Positions 1 to 12,831 of a stretch of DNA of 64,000 nt are shown here, piece after piece. How positions within the stretch are numbered: the first letter of the stretch is position 1; each line of letters opens with the position of its first letter. The translations under genes were made by a program, and so were the position numbers. The DNA lies in the NCBI RefSeq assembly GCF_004331415.1, contig NZ_SJOP01000003.1:186001-250000 (forward strand), written 5' to 3'. The notes beneath the pieces are model-generated. The model was not told where the DNA came from and did no database searches. It saw only the letters and a program-made list of their open reading frames with translations. The stretch comes from Kosakonia quasisacchari (GTDB taxonomy: Bacteria; Pseudomonadota; Gammaproteobacteria; Enterobacterales; Enterobacteriaceae).

Positions 1-32
1 CAGGCCATCAGAAAAACGATAATCAGGCGCAC
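1..32 (-). CDS. mscM: MscM mechanosensitive channel, N-terminal fragment (runs off the window)
   Basis: Only the first ten codons lie in the window. Reading the minus strand from a GTG at 32-30 gives VRLIIVFLMA, which matches the E. coli MscM (YjeP) start MRLIITFLMA and looks like the beginning of a signal peptide. It starts 24 bases after the psd stop, as in the enterobacterial psd-mscM unit. MscM is a large MscS-family inner-membrane channel protecting against hypo-osmotic shock; nothing beyond the start can be checked here. Confidence 0.75.
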   Translation of the reverse strand, partial: MRLIIVFLMA

Positions 33-56
33 ATCAGTCTCCCGGGTCGTTAAGGA

Positions 57-1025
57 TTAGCTTTCGTCTTGCTTGTCATCTACCAGCGGGCTGGCGTCAT
101 GCTCTGCTTTGATTTCCGCTTCCGGGAGCGGTGCCGGTTCTGCATCAACAGGCGCGAAGGTTTCGGCGGAAACCGCCAGCGGTTGGCCAATTTTGGTGAC
201 TGACAGGCTCTGTAACTGCTCGACTAAATTCACTTTGCCCGGCGCAAATAAGTTAATCACCGTGGAGCCAAGTTTAAAGCGGCCCATCTCCTGGCCTTTC
301 AGCAGCGCAACCGCACCTTCGCTTTCACCGGCAGGCCAGGTCCAGCGTTTGATGATGCCTTCGCGCGGCGGAGTAACGGTACCCGCCCATACGGTTTCGA
401 TGCTGCCGACAATCGTCGCACCAACAAGAATTTGCGCCATCGGGCCGAACTCGGTCTCAAACAGGCAGATCACCCGCTCGTTACGTGCAAACAGGTTCGG
501 CACGTTCTGCGCCGTCAAATGGTTCACGGAGAAGAGATCGCCCGGCACGTAAATCATTTCGCGCAGGATACCGTTGCACGGCATATGAACGCGGTGATAA
601 TCGCGCGGCGAGAGATACGTGGTAACAAAGCTACCGTTACGGAACAGGTCCGCCATCAGATAGTTGCCCGCCAGCAGCGCTTCCAGGCTGTAATTATGCC
701 CTTTGGCCTGCAGGATTTTATCATTGTCGATTGCGCCAAGCTGGCTAACGACGCCGTCCGCCGGCATCACCAGTACGTTCGGATCGGTGTTAAGCGGGCG
801 CACTTCGTCACGCAGCGGGCGGACGAAAAAGTCGTTAAAAGTGCGGTAGCTGGCGGTGTCTGGCTTCTGCGCTTCTTTCATATCGACCTTGTAGTATTTC
901 ACGAACAGATCGATAACCAGTTTGGTCAGCCAGCCTGCACGTTTACTTGCGCCCCAGCCCGCCAGGCGAGTGAGCCACAGTTTCGGCAGAATGTATTGAA
1001 GCGAAAGTTTAAATGAATTTAACAA
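57..1025 (-). CDS. psd: Phosphatidylserine decarboxylase proenzyme
   Basis: Makes phosphatidylethanolamine by decarboxylating phosphatidylserine at the inner membrane. The protein is 322 aa, the same as E. coli Psd, and nearly identical through its core. The pyruvoyl-generating LGST motif is present with the self-cleavage Ser at residue 254; after cleavage this Ser becomes the pyruvoyl group of the alpha chain. I chose the TTG at 1025-1023 because it gives the family N-terminus (MLNSFKLS) and has a strong GGAGG Shine-Dalgarno a few bases upstream; an in-frame ATG 45 bases earlier would add a non-conserved extension. The acidic C-terminal tail is typical of enterobacterial Psd. It lies downstream of rsgA and upstream of mscM on the same strand. 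Confidence 0.96.
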   Translation of the reverse strand: MLNSFKLSLQYILPKLWLTRLAGWGASKRAGWLTKLVIDLFVKYYKVDMKEAQKPDTASYRTFNDFFVRPLRDEVRPLNTDPNVLVMPADGVVSQLGAIDNDKILQAKGHNYSLEALLAGNYLMADLFRNGSFVTTYLSPRDYHRVHMPCNGILREMIYVPGDLFSVNHLTAQNVPNLFARNERVICLFETEFGPMAQILVGATIVGSIETVWAGTVTPPREGIIKRWTWPAGESEGAVALLKGQEMGRFKLGSTVINLFAPGKVNLVEQLQSLSVTKIGQPLAVSAETFAPVDAEPAPLPEAEIKAEHDASPLVDDKQDES

Positions 1026-1133
1026 GGTAGCCTCCAGGCTATTGTTTTTGTCGTTCCTGACCCGGCGCATAAGCGCCGAAGCCTTTAAAAAGGGGGACGA
1101 TTTTAGCGATGCTAAGCGTAGTTGTCAGTCATC

Positions 1134-2180
1134 CTATTCAGAAAAGCTTTTACGCGTTTTTACCTGCGACATGCTCTCGAGAATGCGGTGGTAGTTTTCA
1201 AACCGGCTCTTGGCAATTTCGCCTTTCTCTACCGCTTCGCGGATGGCGCAACCCGGGTCGGTATCGTGCTTACAGTCGCGGTATTTGCAATGACCAAGAT
1301 AGTCATGGAATTCGACAAAACCGTTAGTGATTTGTTCCGGTTCGAGATGCCAGAGGCCAAACTCACGAACGCCAGGCGAATCAATCACATCGCCGCCATG
1401 CGGGAAATGATAAAGCCGCGCAGCGGTAGTGGTGTGCTGGCCCAGGCCAGATGCGTCGGAAACATCGTTGGTGAGGATTTGCTTTCCTTGCAAACCGAGC
1501 AGCGCATTGAGCAGGCTCGATTTCCCCACCCCGGACTGGCCGGCGAAGATACTGATGCGGTCGGTCAAGGCTTCGACAAGTGGTGCCAGCCCGTCTTGCC
1601 TGTGGCTTGAAACCATTAACACTTTGTAGCCAATTCCACGGTAGATATCCATCTGCTCGTTAACGAAGCGTAAGCTGTCGTCATCCAGCAGATCGATTTT
1701 GTTCAGCACAATCAACGGCTCAACCTGTAAGGCTTCACACGCCACCAGATAGCGGTCGATGATATTGAGCGACAGCTCAGGCAGGATGGCGGAAACCACC
1801 ACGATCTGGTCGATGTTTGCTGCGATCGGTTTGACGCCATCGTAAAAGTCGGGGCGCGTCAGCACCGAGGTGCGCTCATGTACGGCTTCAACAATACCTT
1901 TTACGGTGACACCTTCCGCGGCTTCTTTACCTGGTCGCCACACCACGCGGTCACCGGTGACCAGCGAGCGGATAGTTCGCCGTATGTTGCAGCGATGCAC
2001 TTCGCCATCGGCGGATTCCACATCGGCATGCATGCCAAAACGGCTGATCACCACCCCTTCGGACGTATCGCCGAACAGGTTGTCATCGTAGTCAGCTTTC
2101 TCCGCAGACGTTGTTAGTCGGCGCTGGTGGTTCGCATTTACGCGGCGCTGCTGCCCTTTGGAGAGTTTATTTTTACTCAA
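1134..2180 (-). CDS. rsgA: Small-subunit ribosome biogenesis GTPase RsgA
   Basis: A circularly permuted GTPase that checks late maturation of the 30S subunit and releases RbfA. The 348 aa run as in the family: basic N-terminus ([12 protein letters not shown]), OB-fold region, G4 motif NKID, the P-loop GQSGVGKS near residue 215, the DSPG motif, and a C-terminal zinc knuckle with Cys298, Cys303, His305 and Cys311. The TTG at 2180-2178 was chosen because the E. coli protein begins at the equivalent SKNKL position, and upstream codons are not conserved. The gene is divergent from orn, with 94 bases between the starts. Its order before psd is the conserved rsgA-psd arrangement. Confidence 0.96.
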   Translation of the reverse strand: MSKNKLSKGQQRRVNANHQRRLTTSAEKADYDDNLFGDTSEGVVISRFGMHADVESADGEVHRCNIRRTIRSLVTGDRVVWRPGKEAAEGVTVKGIVEAVHERTSVLTRPDFYDGVKPIAANIDQIVVVSAILPELSLNIIDRYLVACEALQVEPLIVLNKIDLLDDDSLRFVNEQMDIYRGIGYKVLMVSSHRQDGLAPLVEALTDRISIFAGQSGVGKSSLLNALLGLQGKQILTNDVSDASGLGQHTTTAARLYHFPHGGDVIDSPGVREFGLWHLEPEQITNGFVEFHDYLGHCKYRDCKHDTDPGCAIREAVEKGEIAKSRFENYHRILESMSQVKTRKSFSE

Positions 2181-2274
2181 TCGTGCTGGCTCCTGGTCGC
2201 CCCGGATGGGCAAAACGACTATGATACACGCAATTTTAGATGAATATAGTTACGCGAGAAGGGTGGAAAATAGC

Positions 2275-2820
2275 ATGAGCGCAAATGAAAACAACCTCAT
2301 TTGGATCGATCTTGAAATGACGGGGTTAGATCCCGAGCGCGATCGCATTATTGAAATCGCGACGCTGGTGACCGATGCAAACCTGAACATTCTGGCGGAA
2401 GGTCCGGTAATTGCGGTACACCAATCCGATGCGCAATTGGCGCTGATGGATGACTGGAACGTACGCACCCATACCGGCAGCGGCTTGGTGGATCGCGTCA
2501 AAGCCAGTCAACTGGATGACCGTGCGGCGGAACTGGCGACTATCGAGTTCCTGAAAGAGTGGGTGCCAGCGGGTAAATCGCCCATTTGCGGTAACAGTAT
2601 TGGCCAGGATCGCCGCTTTCTGTTTAAGTACATGCCGGAGCTTGAAGCCTATTTTCACTACCGTTACCTGGATGTCAGCACCCTGAAAGAGCTGGCGCGC
2701 CGCTGGAAACCGGAAGTGCTGGACGGTCTGAAAAAGCAGAACACCCATCAGGCGTTGGATGATATTCGCGAATCGGTGGCGGAGCTGGCTTATTATCGCG
2801 AGCATTTTATTAAGCTGTAA
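2275..2820 (+). CDS. orn: Oligoribonuclease
   Basis: DEDDh-family 3'-5' exonuclease that degrades RNA dinucleotides (including pGpG) to mononucleotides in the cytoplasm, the last step of mRNA turnover. At 181 aa it equals E. coli Orn in length. The catalytic acidic pair is visible as IDLEMTG (Asp12, Glu14), and the [10 protein letters not shown] segment carries the His and last Asp of the DEDDh set. The ATG at 2275 gives the family N-terminus MSANENN; an earlier in-frame ATG is unsupported. It is divergent from rsgA and precedes the tRNA-Gly cluster, as in E. coli. Confidence 0.97.
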   Translation: MSANENNLIWIDLEMTGLDPERDRIIEIATLVTDANLNILAEGPVIAVHQSDAQLALMDDWNVRTHTGSGLVDRVKASQLDDRAAELATIEFLKEWVPAGKSPICGNSIGQDRRFLFKYMPELEAYFHYRYLDVSTLKELARRWKPEVLDGLKKQNTHQALDDIRESVAELAYYREHFIKL

Positions 2821-2958
2821 TGTACAAGTGATGCGGAGCCGGAAATTTTTAGCTTCGGCTCTGTAAGCCGCTAATGGCGCGACTTTGCTGGAAAAATGCG
2901 CGTTTTGTCGATTTAATCGGCACTTGAACAAAAAAAGCGAAAATTTGCTTTCGGGGGC

Positions 2959-2986
2959 TTGCAGCAGGAAGGATTTCTCGTATAAT
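2959..2986 (+). promoter_or_regulatory. Probable stable-RNA promoter for the glyVXY tRNA cluster
   Basis: A perfect -10 TATAAT (2981-2986) follows a TTGCAG -35-like hexamer (2959-2964) at 16 bases spacing. A GC-rich discriminator (GCGCCTCCC) follows the -10, which is the usual signature of stringently controlled rRNA and tRNA promoters. It lies about 90 bases upstream of the first mature tRNA. The AT-rich block just upstream (2918-2948) could act as an UP element. Confidence 0.7.
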
Positions 2987-3076
2987 GCGCCTCCCGTGAA
3001 GACACAGAAATGTGCAACACGGCGTCACGATATTTTAGTGAAAAGCGTAAGCAAGTTCCTGAAAAATCGATGATAA

Positions 3077-3152
<76 letters not shown>

Positions 3153-3215
3153 AAATTTGAAATGCACCATCCAAATTTACTGGTTTTGTCATTGACGTCG
3201 AATCCAGATAAATAT

Positions 3216-3291
<76 letters not shown>

Positions 3292-3364
3292 AATTTGAAA
3301 TGCCGAAAGGCACGCACCATCCAGATTTACTGGTGACGGCAAGCAAGCCAAACCAGATAAGTAT

Positions 3365-3440
<76 letters not shown>

Positions 3441-3709
3441 AATTTTCAAATCCAATAAATTATCCACAGCGAGTTTCCTCGTTGGGGACGTTTTTTATTG
3501 TCTTCGCTAAACGTTTGTGAACAGACTTATCCACAGGCGAGCCTTTCATTCGCAATACAACGATTACTTCAATAAGCAAACGGTTTTATTTTAATTTATT
3601 GAAAATAAATAAGAAAATAACATTTCAAACTGTTAACGCGATCGCTTGACGATTTTGTGAACGTTGAATCGTAATGTGTTTTTAATTTTATACACAAGCT
3701 GTGGATGGC
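3441..3709. other. datA: datA-like DnaA-titration / DnaA-ATP hydrolysis locus
   Basis: This gene-free, very AT-rich stretch lies between the tRNA-Gly cluster and queG, which is where E. coli datA lies. It holds two perfect DnaA boxes TTATCCACA (3460-3468 and 3527-3535), a third strong box TTATACACA (3688-3696), and a facing weaker box TGTGGATGG (3700-3708). Between the second and third boxes an A-tract-rich segment leads into TTTCAAACTGTTA (3623-3635), one mismatch from the IHF consensus WATCAANNNNTTR. In E. coli, datA binds DnaA with IHF and promotes hydrolysis of DnaA-bound ATP, restraining re-initiation at oriC. The boxes and position are seen; the function is inferred from E. coli. Confidence 0.75.
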
Positions 3710-4847
3710 TCAGGCATCGCGCGGCAGCCCTTTTTCAACCACCCGCACCAGCCGTTGTTTTTTCGACGTTTGTACTTCCACTTTGCAGGCATTACGCTTC
3801 TCAATTTGCTGCGCAATCGCCCACTGTATGTGTTCGTCGAGAAGTGGGTGCTCACCATTTCGTTGCTCCAGTGCCTGAATATTGGCTGCATCCCACGGCG
3901 CATTCCCCAGCGCAACGGCGATATTTCGCAGCCAGCGCAAATGACCAATGCGGCGGATGGCCGAACCCTCAGTGACTTTCAAAAAATACGCCTCGGTCCA
4001 ACTGAACAGTTCAATCAACTCTGGGGCGTGTAGCGCTTTACGCGGGCTAAAATCCTCTTCGTCGGTTAGCTGAGAGAAGCGGTTCCACGGGCAGATCAAC
4101 TGACAATCGTCGCAGCCATAGATCCGATTGCCTATCAGCGGACGAAACTCTTCAGGGATAGCGCCTTCCAGTTCAATGGTGAGATAAGAAATGCAGCGCC
4201 GGGCATCAACCGTGTAAGGTTCGACAATCGCGCCGGTCGGGCAGATGGTCATGCAGGCCACACAGCGGCCACAGCCTTCTTCTACCGGTTGGTCGATGGG
4301 CAGCGGTAAATCGACCAATAACTCGCCGAGGAAAAAGAACGATCCTGCGTCTCGGCTCAAGATGAGTGAGTGCTTACCTGTCCAGCCAAGCCCGGCTTTT
4401 TCCGCCAGCGGGCGTTCAAGAATGGGCGCAGAATCGACAAAAGGTCTAAAATTCAGCGAAGCACATTGCTGTTGGATCATTTCGCCGAGTTTTTTTAATC
4501 GATTACGCAGCAGCTTATGGTAATCGCGACCCAGCGCATAACGGCTGACATACCCGAGCGCCGGGTTTTTCAACGTGCTGGCAAAGGCCGCTTGTGCGGG
4601 AAGGTAGTTCATTCGCACGCTGATAACGCGCAGTGTGCCGGGGAGAAGCTCGTGGGGGCGGGCGCGCATCATACCGTGACGCGCCATCCACTCCATCTCA
4701 CCGTGATATTGTTTATCCAGCCATGCCTGTAGTGCAGGTTCGCTGGCGCTGAGATCGGTATCGGTAATACCGACCTGCTGAAAACCCAGTTCAGTGCCCC
4801 ACTGTTTGATTTGTTGCGCTAAATGATTGAGATCGAGGGGTTCTGAC

Positions 4848-4849
<2 letters not shown>
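3710..4849 (-). CDS. queG: Epoxyqueuosine reductase QueG
   Basis: Cobalamin- and iron-sulfur-dependent enzyme that reduces epoxyqueuosine to queuosine in tRNA, the last step of Q synthesis. At 379 aa it equals E. coli QueG. Two ferredoxin-type clusters are visible: CGRCVACMTICP and CDDCQLICPW. The conserved FVDSAPILERPLA segment carries the catalytic Asp of the family. The start ATG (4849-4847) gives MSEPLDLN; it overlaps the ATG of divergent nnr by two bases. The ribosome-binding site is weak, since the upstream bases are also nnr coding sequence. Confidence 0.96.
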
Positions 4850-6828
<1,979 letters not shown>

Positions 6829-6844
6829 CCGGAAGGATGACGGA

Positions 6845-8173
6845 ATGATCTGTCGCGTGAAAAGTTGGTTGGCACTCGCGTTGTTACTGTTGTGTACGCA
6901 GGTGAGTGCGGCGAGTTTAGCGGATATTCAGGTGTCGAATGGCGATAGCCAGGCGCGTATTACCTTCAGTTTCATGGGCGATCCTGACTATTCGTTTTCT
7001 CAGCAGGGTAAACGCAGCGTTGCGCTGGATATTAAACAGACCGGCGTGATTCAGGGATTGCCGCTGCAGTTCAGTGGCAACAATCTGGTGAGAAGCATTC
7101 GGGCCGGTGCCGCGCAGGATAACCAGTCGATTCGGTTGGTGGTGGATCTGACGCAGAACGGTAAAACCCGCGCCGTGAAACAGCAAAGCGGTGCGGGCTA
7201 CACGGTGGTCTTTACTATCGACGCCGACGTTCCTCCGCCTCCACCGCCGCCAAAAGTAGTGGTGAAACGAGCCGAAACCCCGGCGGTTATGCCGCAACAA
7301 ACGGCTCCGGGGCGTAATCCGTTTAAAGGCGAAAACGATCGCATCACCAGCGTCACCAGCAGTAACACCATCACGCGGCCTGCGGTGCAGTCGCGTGCGG
7401 CTTCTGGCGATAAAGTGGTGATTGCCATCGATGCCGGGCACGGCGGCCAGGATCCCGGCGCGATTGGCGCAGGTGGAACGCAGGAGAAAAACGTCACTAT
7501 CTCTATCGCACGGAAACTGCGGGCGTTACTGAATGGTGATCCCATGTTCAAACCGGTCATGACGCGCGATGGTGATTACTTTATTTCGGTGATGGGCCGC
7601 TCAGACGTGGCGCGTAAGCAGAATGCAAACTTTCTTGTTTCGATTCATGCAGATGCTGCGCCTAACCGTGATGCGACGGGGGCGTCGGTATGGGTGCTGT
7701 CGAACCGCCGTGCAAACAGTGAAATGGCAGGCTGGCTGGAGCAGCATGAGAAACAGTCCGAGCTGCTCGGCGGTGCGGGTGATGTACTGGCAAATAGCCA
7801 GTCTGACCCTTATCTGAGCCAGGCGGTGCTGGATTTACAGTTCGGCCATTCCCAGCGTGTCGGCTATGATGTCGCCACCAGTATGCTCAGCCAGCTTCAG
7901 CGCATCGGTGCATTGCATAAACGCCGCCCGGAACATGCCAGCCTTGGCGTTCTACGCTCGCCGGATATTCCGTCTGTGCTGGTAGAAACCGGTTTTATCA
8001 GTAACAGTAGCGAAGAGCGGCTACTGGGAAGCGATGCCTACCAGCAGCAAATTGCCGAAGCGATTTACGGTGGGTTGCGTAACTATTTCCTCGCACATCC
8101 GTTGCAATCCGCACCGCAGAGCGGCGGGCAAACTGCCAGCGCGGGCTCATCTGCTAACGGGCTGCTCAACTAA
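6845..8173 (+). CDS. amiB: N-acetylmuramoyl-L-alanine amidase AmiB
   Basis: Periplasmic zinc amidase that cuts the peptide stem from septal peptidoglycan during daughter-cell separation, activated by EnvC at the divisome. The 442 aa contain a signal peptide (hydrophobic LALALLLLC, probable cleavage after VSA near residue 22), an AMIN domain (about 25-130), a proline-rich linker (PPPPPP), and an Amidase_3 domain from about 190. Zinc and catalytic motifs are visible: IDAGHGG, a Glu in QEKNVT, SIHADA, and VETGFISN. The ATG at 6845 follows a GGAAGG site and opens a good signal peptide. There is no LysM domain, as in E. coli AmiB. Confidence 0.95.
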   Translation: MICRVKSWLALALLLLCTQVSAASLADIQVSNGDSQARITFSFMGDPDYSFSQQGKRSVALDIKQTGVIQGLPLQFSGNNLVRSIRAGAAQDNQSIRLVVDLTQNGKTRAVKQQSGAGYTVVFTIDADVPPPPPPPKVVVKRAETPAVMPQQTAPGRNPFKGENDRITSVTSSNTITRPAVQSRAASGDKVVIAIDAGHGGQDPGAIGAGGTQEKNVTISIARKLRALLNGDPMFKPVMTRDGDYFISVMGRSDVARKQNANFLVSIHADAAPNRDATGASVWVLSNRRANSEMAGWLEQHEKQSELLGGAGDVLANSQSDPYLSQAVLDLQFGHSQRVGYDVATSMLSQLQRIGALHKRRPEHASLGVLRSPDIPSVLVETGFISNSSEERLLGSDAYQQQIAEAIYGGLRNYFLAHPLQSAPQSGGQTASAGSSANGLLN

Positions 8174-8183
8174 GGATTTTTTC

Positions 8184-10049
8184 ATGCCGATACAGGTTTT
8201 ACCGCCACAGCTTGCGAACCAGATCGCTGCGGGCGAAGTGGTTGAGCGCCCTGCGTCGGTGGTGAAAGAGTTAGTGGAAAACAGCCTTGATGCTGGCGCT
8301 ACGCGTATTGATATCGATATCGAACGCGGCGGCGCAAAATTGATTCGTATCCGTGATAACGGTGTTGGCATCAAAAAAGAGGAGCTGGCGCTGGCGCTGG
8401 CGCGTCACGCTACCAGCAAAATCGCTTCTCTGGATGACCTGGAAGCGATCATTAGCCTCGGTTTTCGCGGCGAAGCGCTGGCGAGTATCAGCTCTGTTTC
8501 CCGCTTAACATTGACTTCCCGCACTGCCGAACAGCAAGAAGCCTGGCAGGCTTACGCCGAAGGACGCGAAATGGCGGTGACGGTGAAACCCGCTGCGCAC
8601 CCGGTGGGCACAACGCTTGAAGTGCTGGATCTGTTTTACAACACGCCGGCGCGGCGCAAATTTATGCGCACGGAAAAAACCGAGTTCGGCCATATTGATG
8701 AAGTGATCCGCCGCATCGCGCTAGCGCGTTTTGATGTCACCCTTAACCTCAACCACAACGGTAAACTGGTGCGTCAGTACCGTGCCGTTGCGGAAGGGGG
8801 ACAGAAAGAGCGCCGCCTTGGCGCTATTTGCGGTACGGCATTTTTAGAGCAGGCGCTGGCCATTGAGTGGCAGCATGGTGACTTAGCGTTACGCGGCTGG
8901 GTGGCCGATCCCAAAACGACTTCCAGTGCTTTCGCTGAAATCCAATATTGCTATGTCAATGGCCGCATGATGCGCGATCGGCTGATCAATCACGCCATTC
9001 GCCAGGCGTGTGAAGATAAGCTGGGTGCGGATCAGCAGCCAGCGTTTGTGCTCTATCTGGAAATCGATCCGCATCAAGTGGATGTGAATGTGCATCCGGC
9101 AAAACATGAAGTGCGTTTTCATCAGTCGCGCCTGGTGCATGATTTCATCTACCAGGGCGTGGTGAGTGTGCTGCAACAGCAGATGGAAACACCGCTACCG
9201 CTTTCTGAAGATCCTGGCCCAAGGGCGCTGCCGGAAAATCGCGTGGCGGCAGGGCGTAACCAGTTTGCCGAACCTTTAATTGCTCGCGAGCCGCAAGCGC
9301 CGCGTTTTTCAACATCTTCTCCTGCCCCGTCTGAGGGCGCGCGTAACAGTACCGCAGGTGCTCAGCCGTGGCCAAACGCGCAGCCGGGTTATCAGAAACA
9401 GCAAGGGGCGCTCTATCGGCAATTGCTGGAAACTCCCGTTGCTGAGCGTAAAGCTGAAAAATCGAAGCCCGCAGCTCCGGCATTGGACGGGCACAGCCAG
9501 AGTTTCGGTCGTGTATTGACGCTTATTGCACCGTACTTCGCGCTACTTGAGCGTGACGGAAAACTGGCGTTACTGGCGCTGCCGGTTGCTGAACGCTGGT
9601 TGCGCCATGCACAGCTGTCGCCTGACCACGCGCCTGCCTGCGGTCAGCCGTTGTTAATTCCGGTGCGTTTAAAAATCTCAGCGCAAGAGAGCGCGGTATT
9701 GAAGCGTGCCCAGACAGTGCTTGCGGAAATGGGCATCGAATTTGTTCCCGATGGCCAACACGTGACCATTCGCGCAGTGCCTTTACCCTTGCGCCAACAA
9801 AATTTACAAATCTTGATTCCCGCTCTGATAGGCTACCTGGCGCAGCAGACAAGCATTGATGCGGTGAATATTGCTCACTGGCTGGCGCGCCAACTGGCGA
9901 GTGAACATCCCGAATGGAGTGTGGCGCAGGCGATAACCCTGCTTGCCGATGTTGAACGGCTTTGTCCGCATCTGGTGAAGACCCCGCCGGATGGTTTATT
10001 ACAACCTGTTGATTTACAAACGGCGATGAACGCCCTGAAAAATGAGTGA
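8184..10049 (+). CDS. mutL: DNA mismatch repair protein MutL
   Basis: Dimeric ATPase that links MutS recognition of mismatches to MutH nicking and UvrD unwinding. The 621 aa have the N-terminal GHKL ATPase with [23 protein letters not shown] and ATSKI motifs (about 35-110), a transducer domain to about 330, a poorly conserved Pro/Ala/Gln-rich linker (about 340-430), and a C-terminal dimerisation domain. The metal-binding DQHAAHERxxxE endonuclease motif of MutH-less bacteria is absent, as expected in an enterobacterium using MutH. Linker length explains the small size difference from E. coli (615 aa). It begins 10 bases after amiB and overlaps miaA by 8. Confidence 0.97.
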   Translation: MPIQVLPPQLANQIAAGEVVERPASVVKELVENSLDAGATRIDIDIERGGAKLIRIRDNGVGIKKEELALALARHATSKIASLDDLEAIISLGFRGEALASISSVSRLTLTSRTAEQQEAWQAYAEGREMAVTVKPAAHPVGTTLEVLDLFYNTPARRKFMRTEKTEFGHIDEVIRRIALARFDVTLNLNHNGKLVRQYRAVAEGGQKERRLGAICGTAFLEQALAIEWQHGDLALRGWVADPKTTSSAFAEIQYCYVNGRMMRDRLINHAIRQACEDKLGADQQPAFVLYLEIDPHQVDVNVHPAKHEVRFHQSRLVHDFIYQGVVSVLQQQMETPLPLSEDPGPRALPENRVAAGRNQFAEPLIAREPQAPRFSTSSPAPSEGARNSTAGAQPWPNAQPGYQKQQGALYRQLLETPVAERKAEKSKPAAPALDGHSQSFGRVLTLIAPYFALLERDGKLALLALPVAERWLRHAQLSPDHAPACGQPLLIPVRLKISAQESAVLKRAQTVLAEMGIEFVPDGQHVTIRAVPLPLRQQNLQILIPALIGYLAQQTSIDAVNIAHWLARQLASEHPEWSVAQAITLLADVERLCPHLVKTPPDGLLQPVDLQTAMNALKNE

Positions 10050-10992
10050 AGTGAGTAAGGCTGGCCTGCCGAAGGCTATTTTTTTGATGGGGCCGACGGC
10101 CTCCGGCAAAACCGCATTAGCTATTGAGCTTCGTAAAGTTTTGCCAGTAGAGTTGATAAGCGTAGATTCAGCCCTTATTTATCGTGGAATGGATATTGGT
10201 ACCGCCAAGCCGAGCGCGGAAGAGCTACAAGCTGCGCCACACCGGTTGTTGGATATTCTCGATCCGGCGTTAGCGTATTCCGCTGCTGATTTTCGCCGCG
10301 ATGCGCTGGTCCAGATGAAAGAGATAACCGATGCAGGGCGTATTCCTCTGCTGGTTGGCGGTACGATGCTCTATTTTAAGGCGCTGCTGGAAGGTTTATC
10401 GCCCCTGCCGTCAGCAGACGCGCAAGTGCGAGCAGACATTGAAAAACAGGCGGCAGAGCGTGGATGGGAAGCGTTGCATCAGCAGTTACGGGAGATCGAC
10501 CCCGTTGCGGCAGCGCGGATTCATCCAAATGATCCGCAAAGGCTTTCCCGGGCACTGGAAGTTTTTTTCATTTCGGGTAAAACTTTAACGGATCTGACGC
10601 AAACGTCAGGAGACGCTCTGCCTTACCAGGTGCATCAGTTCGCCATCGCCCCGGCGAGCCGTGAACTGCTCCATCAACGAATCGAGCAGCGTTTTCATCA
10701 GATGTTGGCTTCAGGTTTTGAAGCAGAAGTGCGGGCGCTTTTTGCTCGCGGTGATTTGCATACGGATATGCCTTCCATTCGTTGTGTGGGGTACCGCCAG
10801 ATGTGGTCATACATTGAAGGCGAAATTTCATACGATGAAATGGTTTATCGAGGTATTTGCGCGACGAGGCAGTTAGCCAAGCGGCAGATAACCTGGTTGC
10901 GGGGCTGGGATGGCGTTCACTGGCTAGAGAGTGAAAAGCCAGAAAAGTCTTACCGTGACGTGCTACAGGTTGTTAGTGCTATCGCAGGGTGA
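10042..10992 (+). CDS. miaA: tRNA dimethylallyltransferase MiaA
   Basis: Transfers a dimethylallyl group to A37 of tRNAs reading UNN codons, the first step of ms2i6A. The 316 aa equal E. coli MiaA. The P-loop GPTASGKTA is near residues 17-25, followed by [16 protein letters not shown] and the RRDAL and [13 protein letters not shown] segments; the insertion domain (about 120-200) is present. The ATG lies inside the mutL end (8-base overlap). The E. coli homologue contains several hfq promoters in its 3' half; I did not resolve them here. Confidence 0.96.
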   Translation: MSEVSKAGLPKAIFLMGPTASGKTALAIELRKVLPVELISVDSALIYRGMDIGTAKPSAEELQAAPHRLLDILDPALAYSAADFRRDALVQMKEITDAGRIPLLVGGTMLYFKALLEGLSPLPSADAQVRADIEKQAAERGWEALHQQLREIDPVAAARIHPNDPQRLSRALEVFFISGKTLTDLTQTSGDALPYQVHQFAIAPASRELLHQRIEQRFHQMLASGFEAEVRALFARGDLHTDMPSIRCVGYRQMWSYIEGEISYDEMVYRGICATRQLAKRQITWLRGWDGVHWLESEKPEKSYRDVLQVVSAIAG

Positions 10993-11076
10993 ATGTGTAC
11001 AATTAAGTCGTATGACGCGCAAATTTTTACGCAGTTTTCAGAACTTACGGGTTCTAAGTACAAAACAAGCATATAA

Positions 11077-11394
<318 letters not shown>

Positions 11395-11469
11395 GGTTGA
11401 CGGCTGATTTTCCAGATCGGGGAGCCAGTAAAGCTGTGTTCCCCGCTGGTATTTTATGAGGGTTTACGC

Positions 11470-12750
11470 TTGTTTGACCGTTATGACGCCGGTGAGCAGG
11501 CGGTACTGGTACACATCTATTTTTCGCAAGACAAAGATATGGAAGACCTCCAGGAGTTTGAATCTCTGGTCTCTTCCGCCGGTGTCGAAGCAATGCAGGT
11601 GATTACCGGTAGCCGTAAAGCACCGCATCCAAAATATTTTGTTGGTGAAGGTAAAGCAGTTGAAATTGCGGATGCCGTAAAATCTGCGGGTGCTTCTGTT
11701 GTGCTCTTTGATCATGCGCTAACCCCAGCCCAGGAACGTAACCTGGAGAGACTGTGCGAATGTCGTGTAATCGATCGCACGGGTTTGATATTAGATATTT
11801 TTGCCCAACGTGCGCGTACGCATGAGGGGAAATTGCAAGTTGAGCTGGCGCAGTTGCGCCATCTGGCGACACGCCTTGTGCGTGGCTGGACCCACCTTGA
11901 ACGACAAAAGGGCGGCATTGGTTTGCGCGGTCCGGGTGAAACCCAGCTCGAAACCGACCGTCGTTTGTTGCGTAATCGCATTACTCAGATCCTTTCGCGC
12001 CTCGAAAAGGTTGAAAAGCAGCGTGAGCAGGGGCGTCGTTCTCGCACGAAAGCCGATATTCCAACGGTCTCGCTGGTGGGATACACCAACGCCGGTAAAT
12101 CCACGCTGTTTAACCAGATAACGGAAGCGCAGGTTTACGCGGCCGATCAATTGTTCGCCACCCTCGATCCGACCCTGCGTCGTATTGATGTCGCAGATGT
12201 CGGCGAAACGGTACTGGCAGATACGGTAGGGTTTATTCGCCACTTGCCACACGATTTGGTTGCCGCGTTTAAAGCAACCTTGCAGGAGACGCGCCAGGCG
12301 ACACTATTGCTGCATGTGATTGATGCCGCCGATGTGCGAGTGCAGGAAAACATCGAGGCAGTGAACACCGTGCTGGAAGAGATCGACGCGCACGATATCT
12401 CAACGCTGTTGGTGATGAACAAAATCGATGTGCTGGACGATTTTGAACCGCGTATCGACCGGGATGAAGAAAACAAACCGATCCGTGTCTGGCTTTCTGC
12501 GCAGACAGGGGTTGGTGTACCACTGTTATTCCAGGCTTTGACTGAGCGCCTTGCGGGTGAAGTGGCGCAGCATACGCTGCGATTACCTCCGCAGGAAGGG
12601 CGTCTGAGAAGTCGGTTTTACCAGCTTCAGGCAATAGAAAAAGAGTGGATGGAAGACGATGGCAGCGTAGGTATGCAGGTGCGTATGCCGATCGTCGACT
12701 GGCGTCGACTCTGTAAACAAGAACCGGCACTCGAAGAGTACGTCGTTTGA
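11470..12750 (+). CDS. hflX: Ribosome-splitting GTPase HflX
   Basis: Heat-shock-related GTPase that binds the 50S E-site region and rescues stalled ribosomes by splitting them. The 426 aa equal E. coli HflX. The N-terminal glycine-rich HflX domain and coiled coil (about 1-190) contain [18 protein letters not shown]; the G domain has the P-loop [14 protein letters not shown] (G3) and NKID (G4). The start is TTG at 11470, reading [10 protein letters not shown] as in E. coli, with GAGG 8 bases upstream. A CGGGGA/TCCCCG hairpin (11418-11445) lies between hfq and hflX and may slow or partly end transcription. Confidence 0.96.
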   Translation: MFDRYDAGEQAVLVHIYFSQDKDMEDLQEFESLVSSAGVEAMQVITGSRKAPHPKYFVGEGKAVEIADAVKSAGASVVLFDHALTPAQERNLERLCECRVIDRTGLILDIFAQRARTHEGKLQVELAQLRHLATRLVRGWTHLERQKGGIGLRGPGETQLETDRRLLRNRITQILSRLEKVEKQREQGRRSRTKADIPTVSLVGYTNAGKSTLFNQITEAQVYAADQLFATLDPTLRRIDVADVGETVLADTVGFIRHLPHDLVAAFKATLQETRQATLLLHVIDAADVRVQENIEAVNTVLEEIDAHDISTLLVMNKIDVLDDFEPRIDRDEENKPIRVWLSAQTGVGVPLLFQALTERLAGEVAQHTLRLPPQEGRLRSRFYQLQAIEKEWMEDDGSVGMQVRMPIVDWRRLCKQEPALEEYVV

Positions 12751-12831
12751 CCGGCAGTCTGAAGGTTTTTCCCCTTTGGGGGTGCCCGCCAAAGGCCGGG
12801 TATACACCGCAAATAAATATGGAGCACATAC

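Noticed and set aside
3468..3500. A possible terminator after the third tRNA (weak GCGAG/CTCGT stem, then a T-run).
   Set aside because: The stem is about five pairs with a wobble, and nine or more bases separate it from the T-run. Too weak beside the DnaA boxes.
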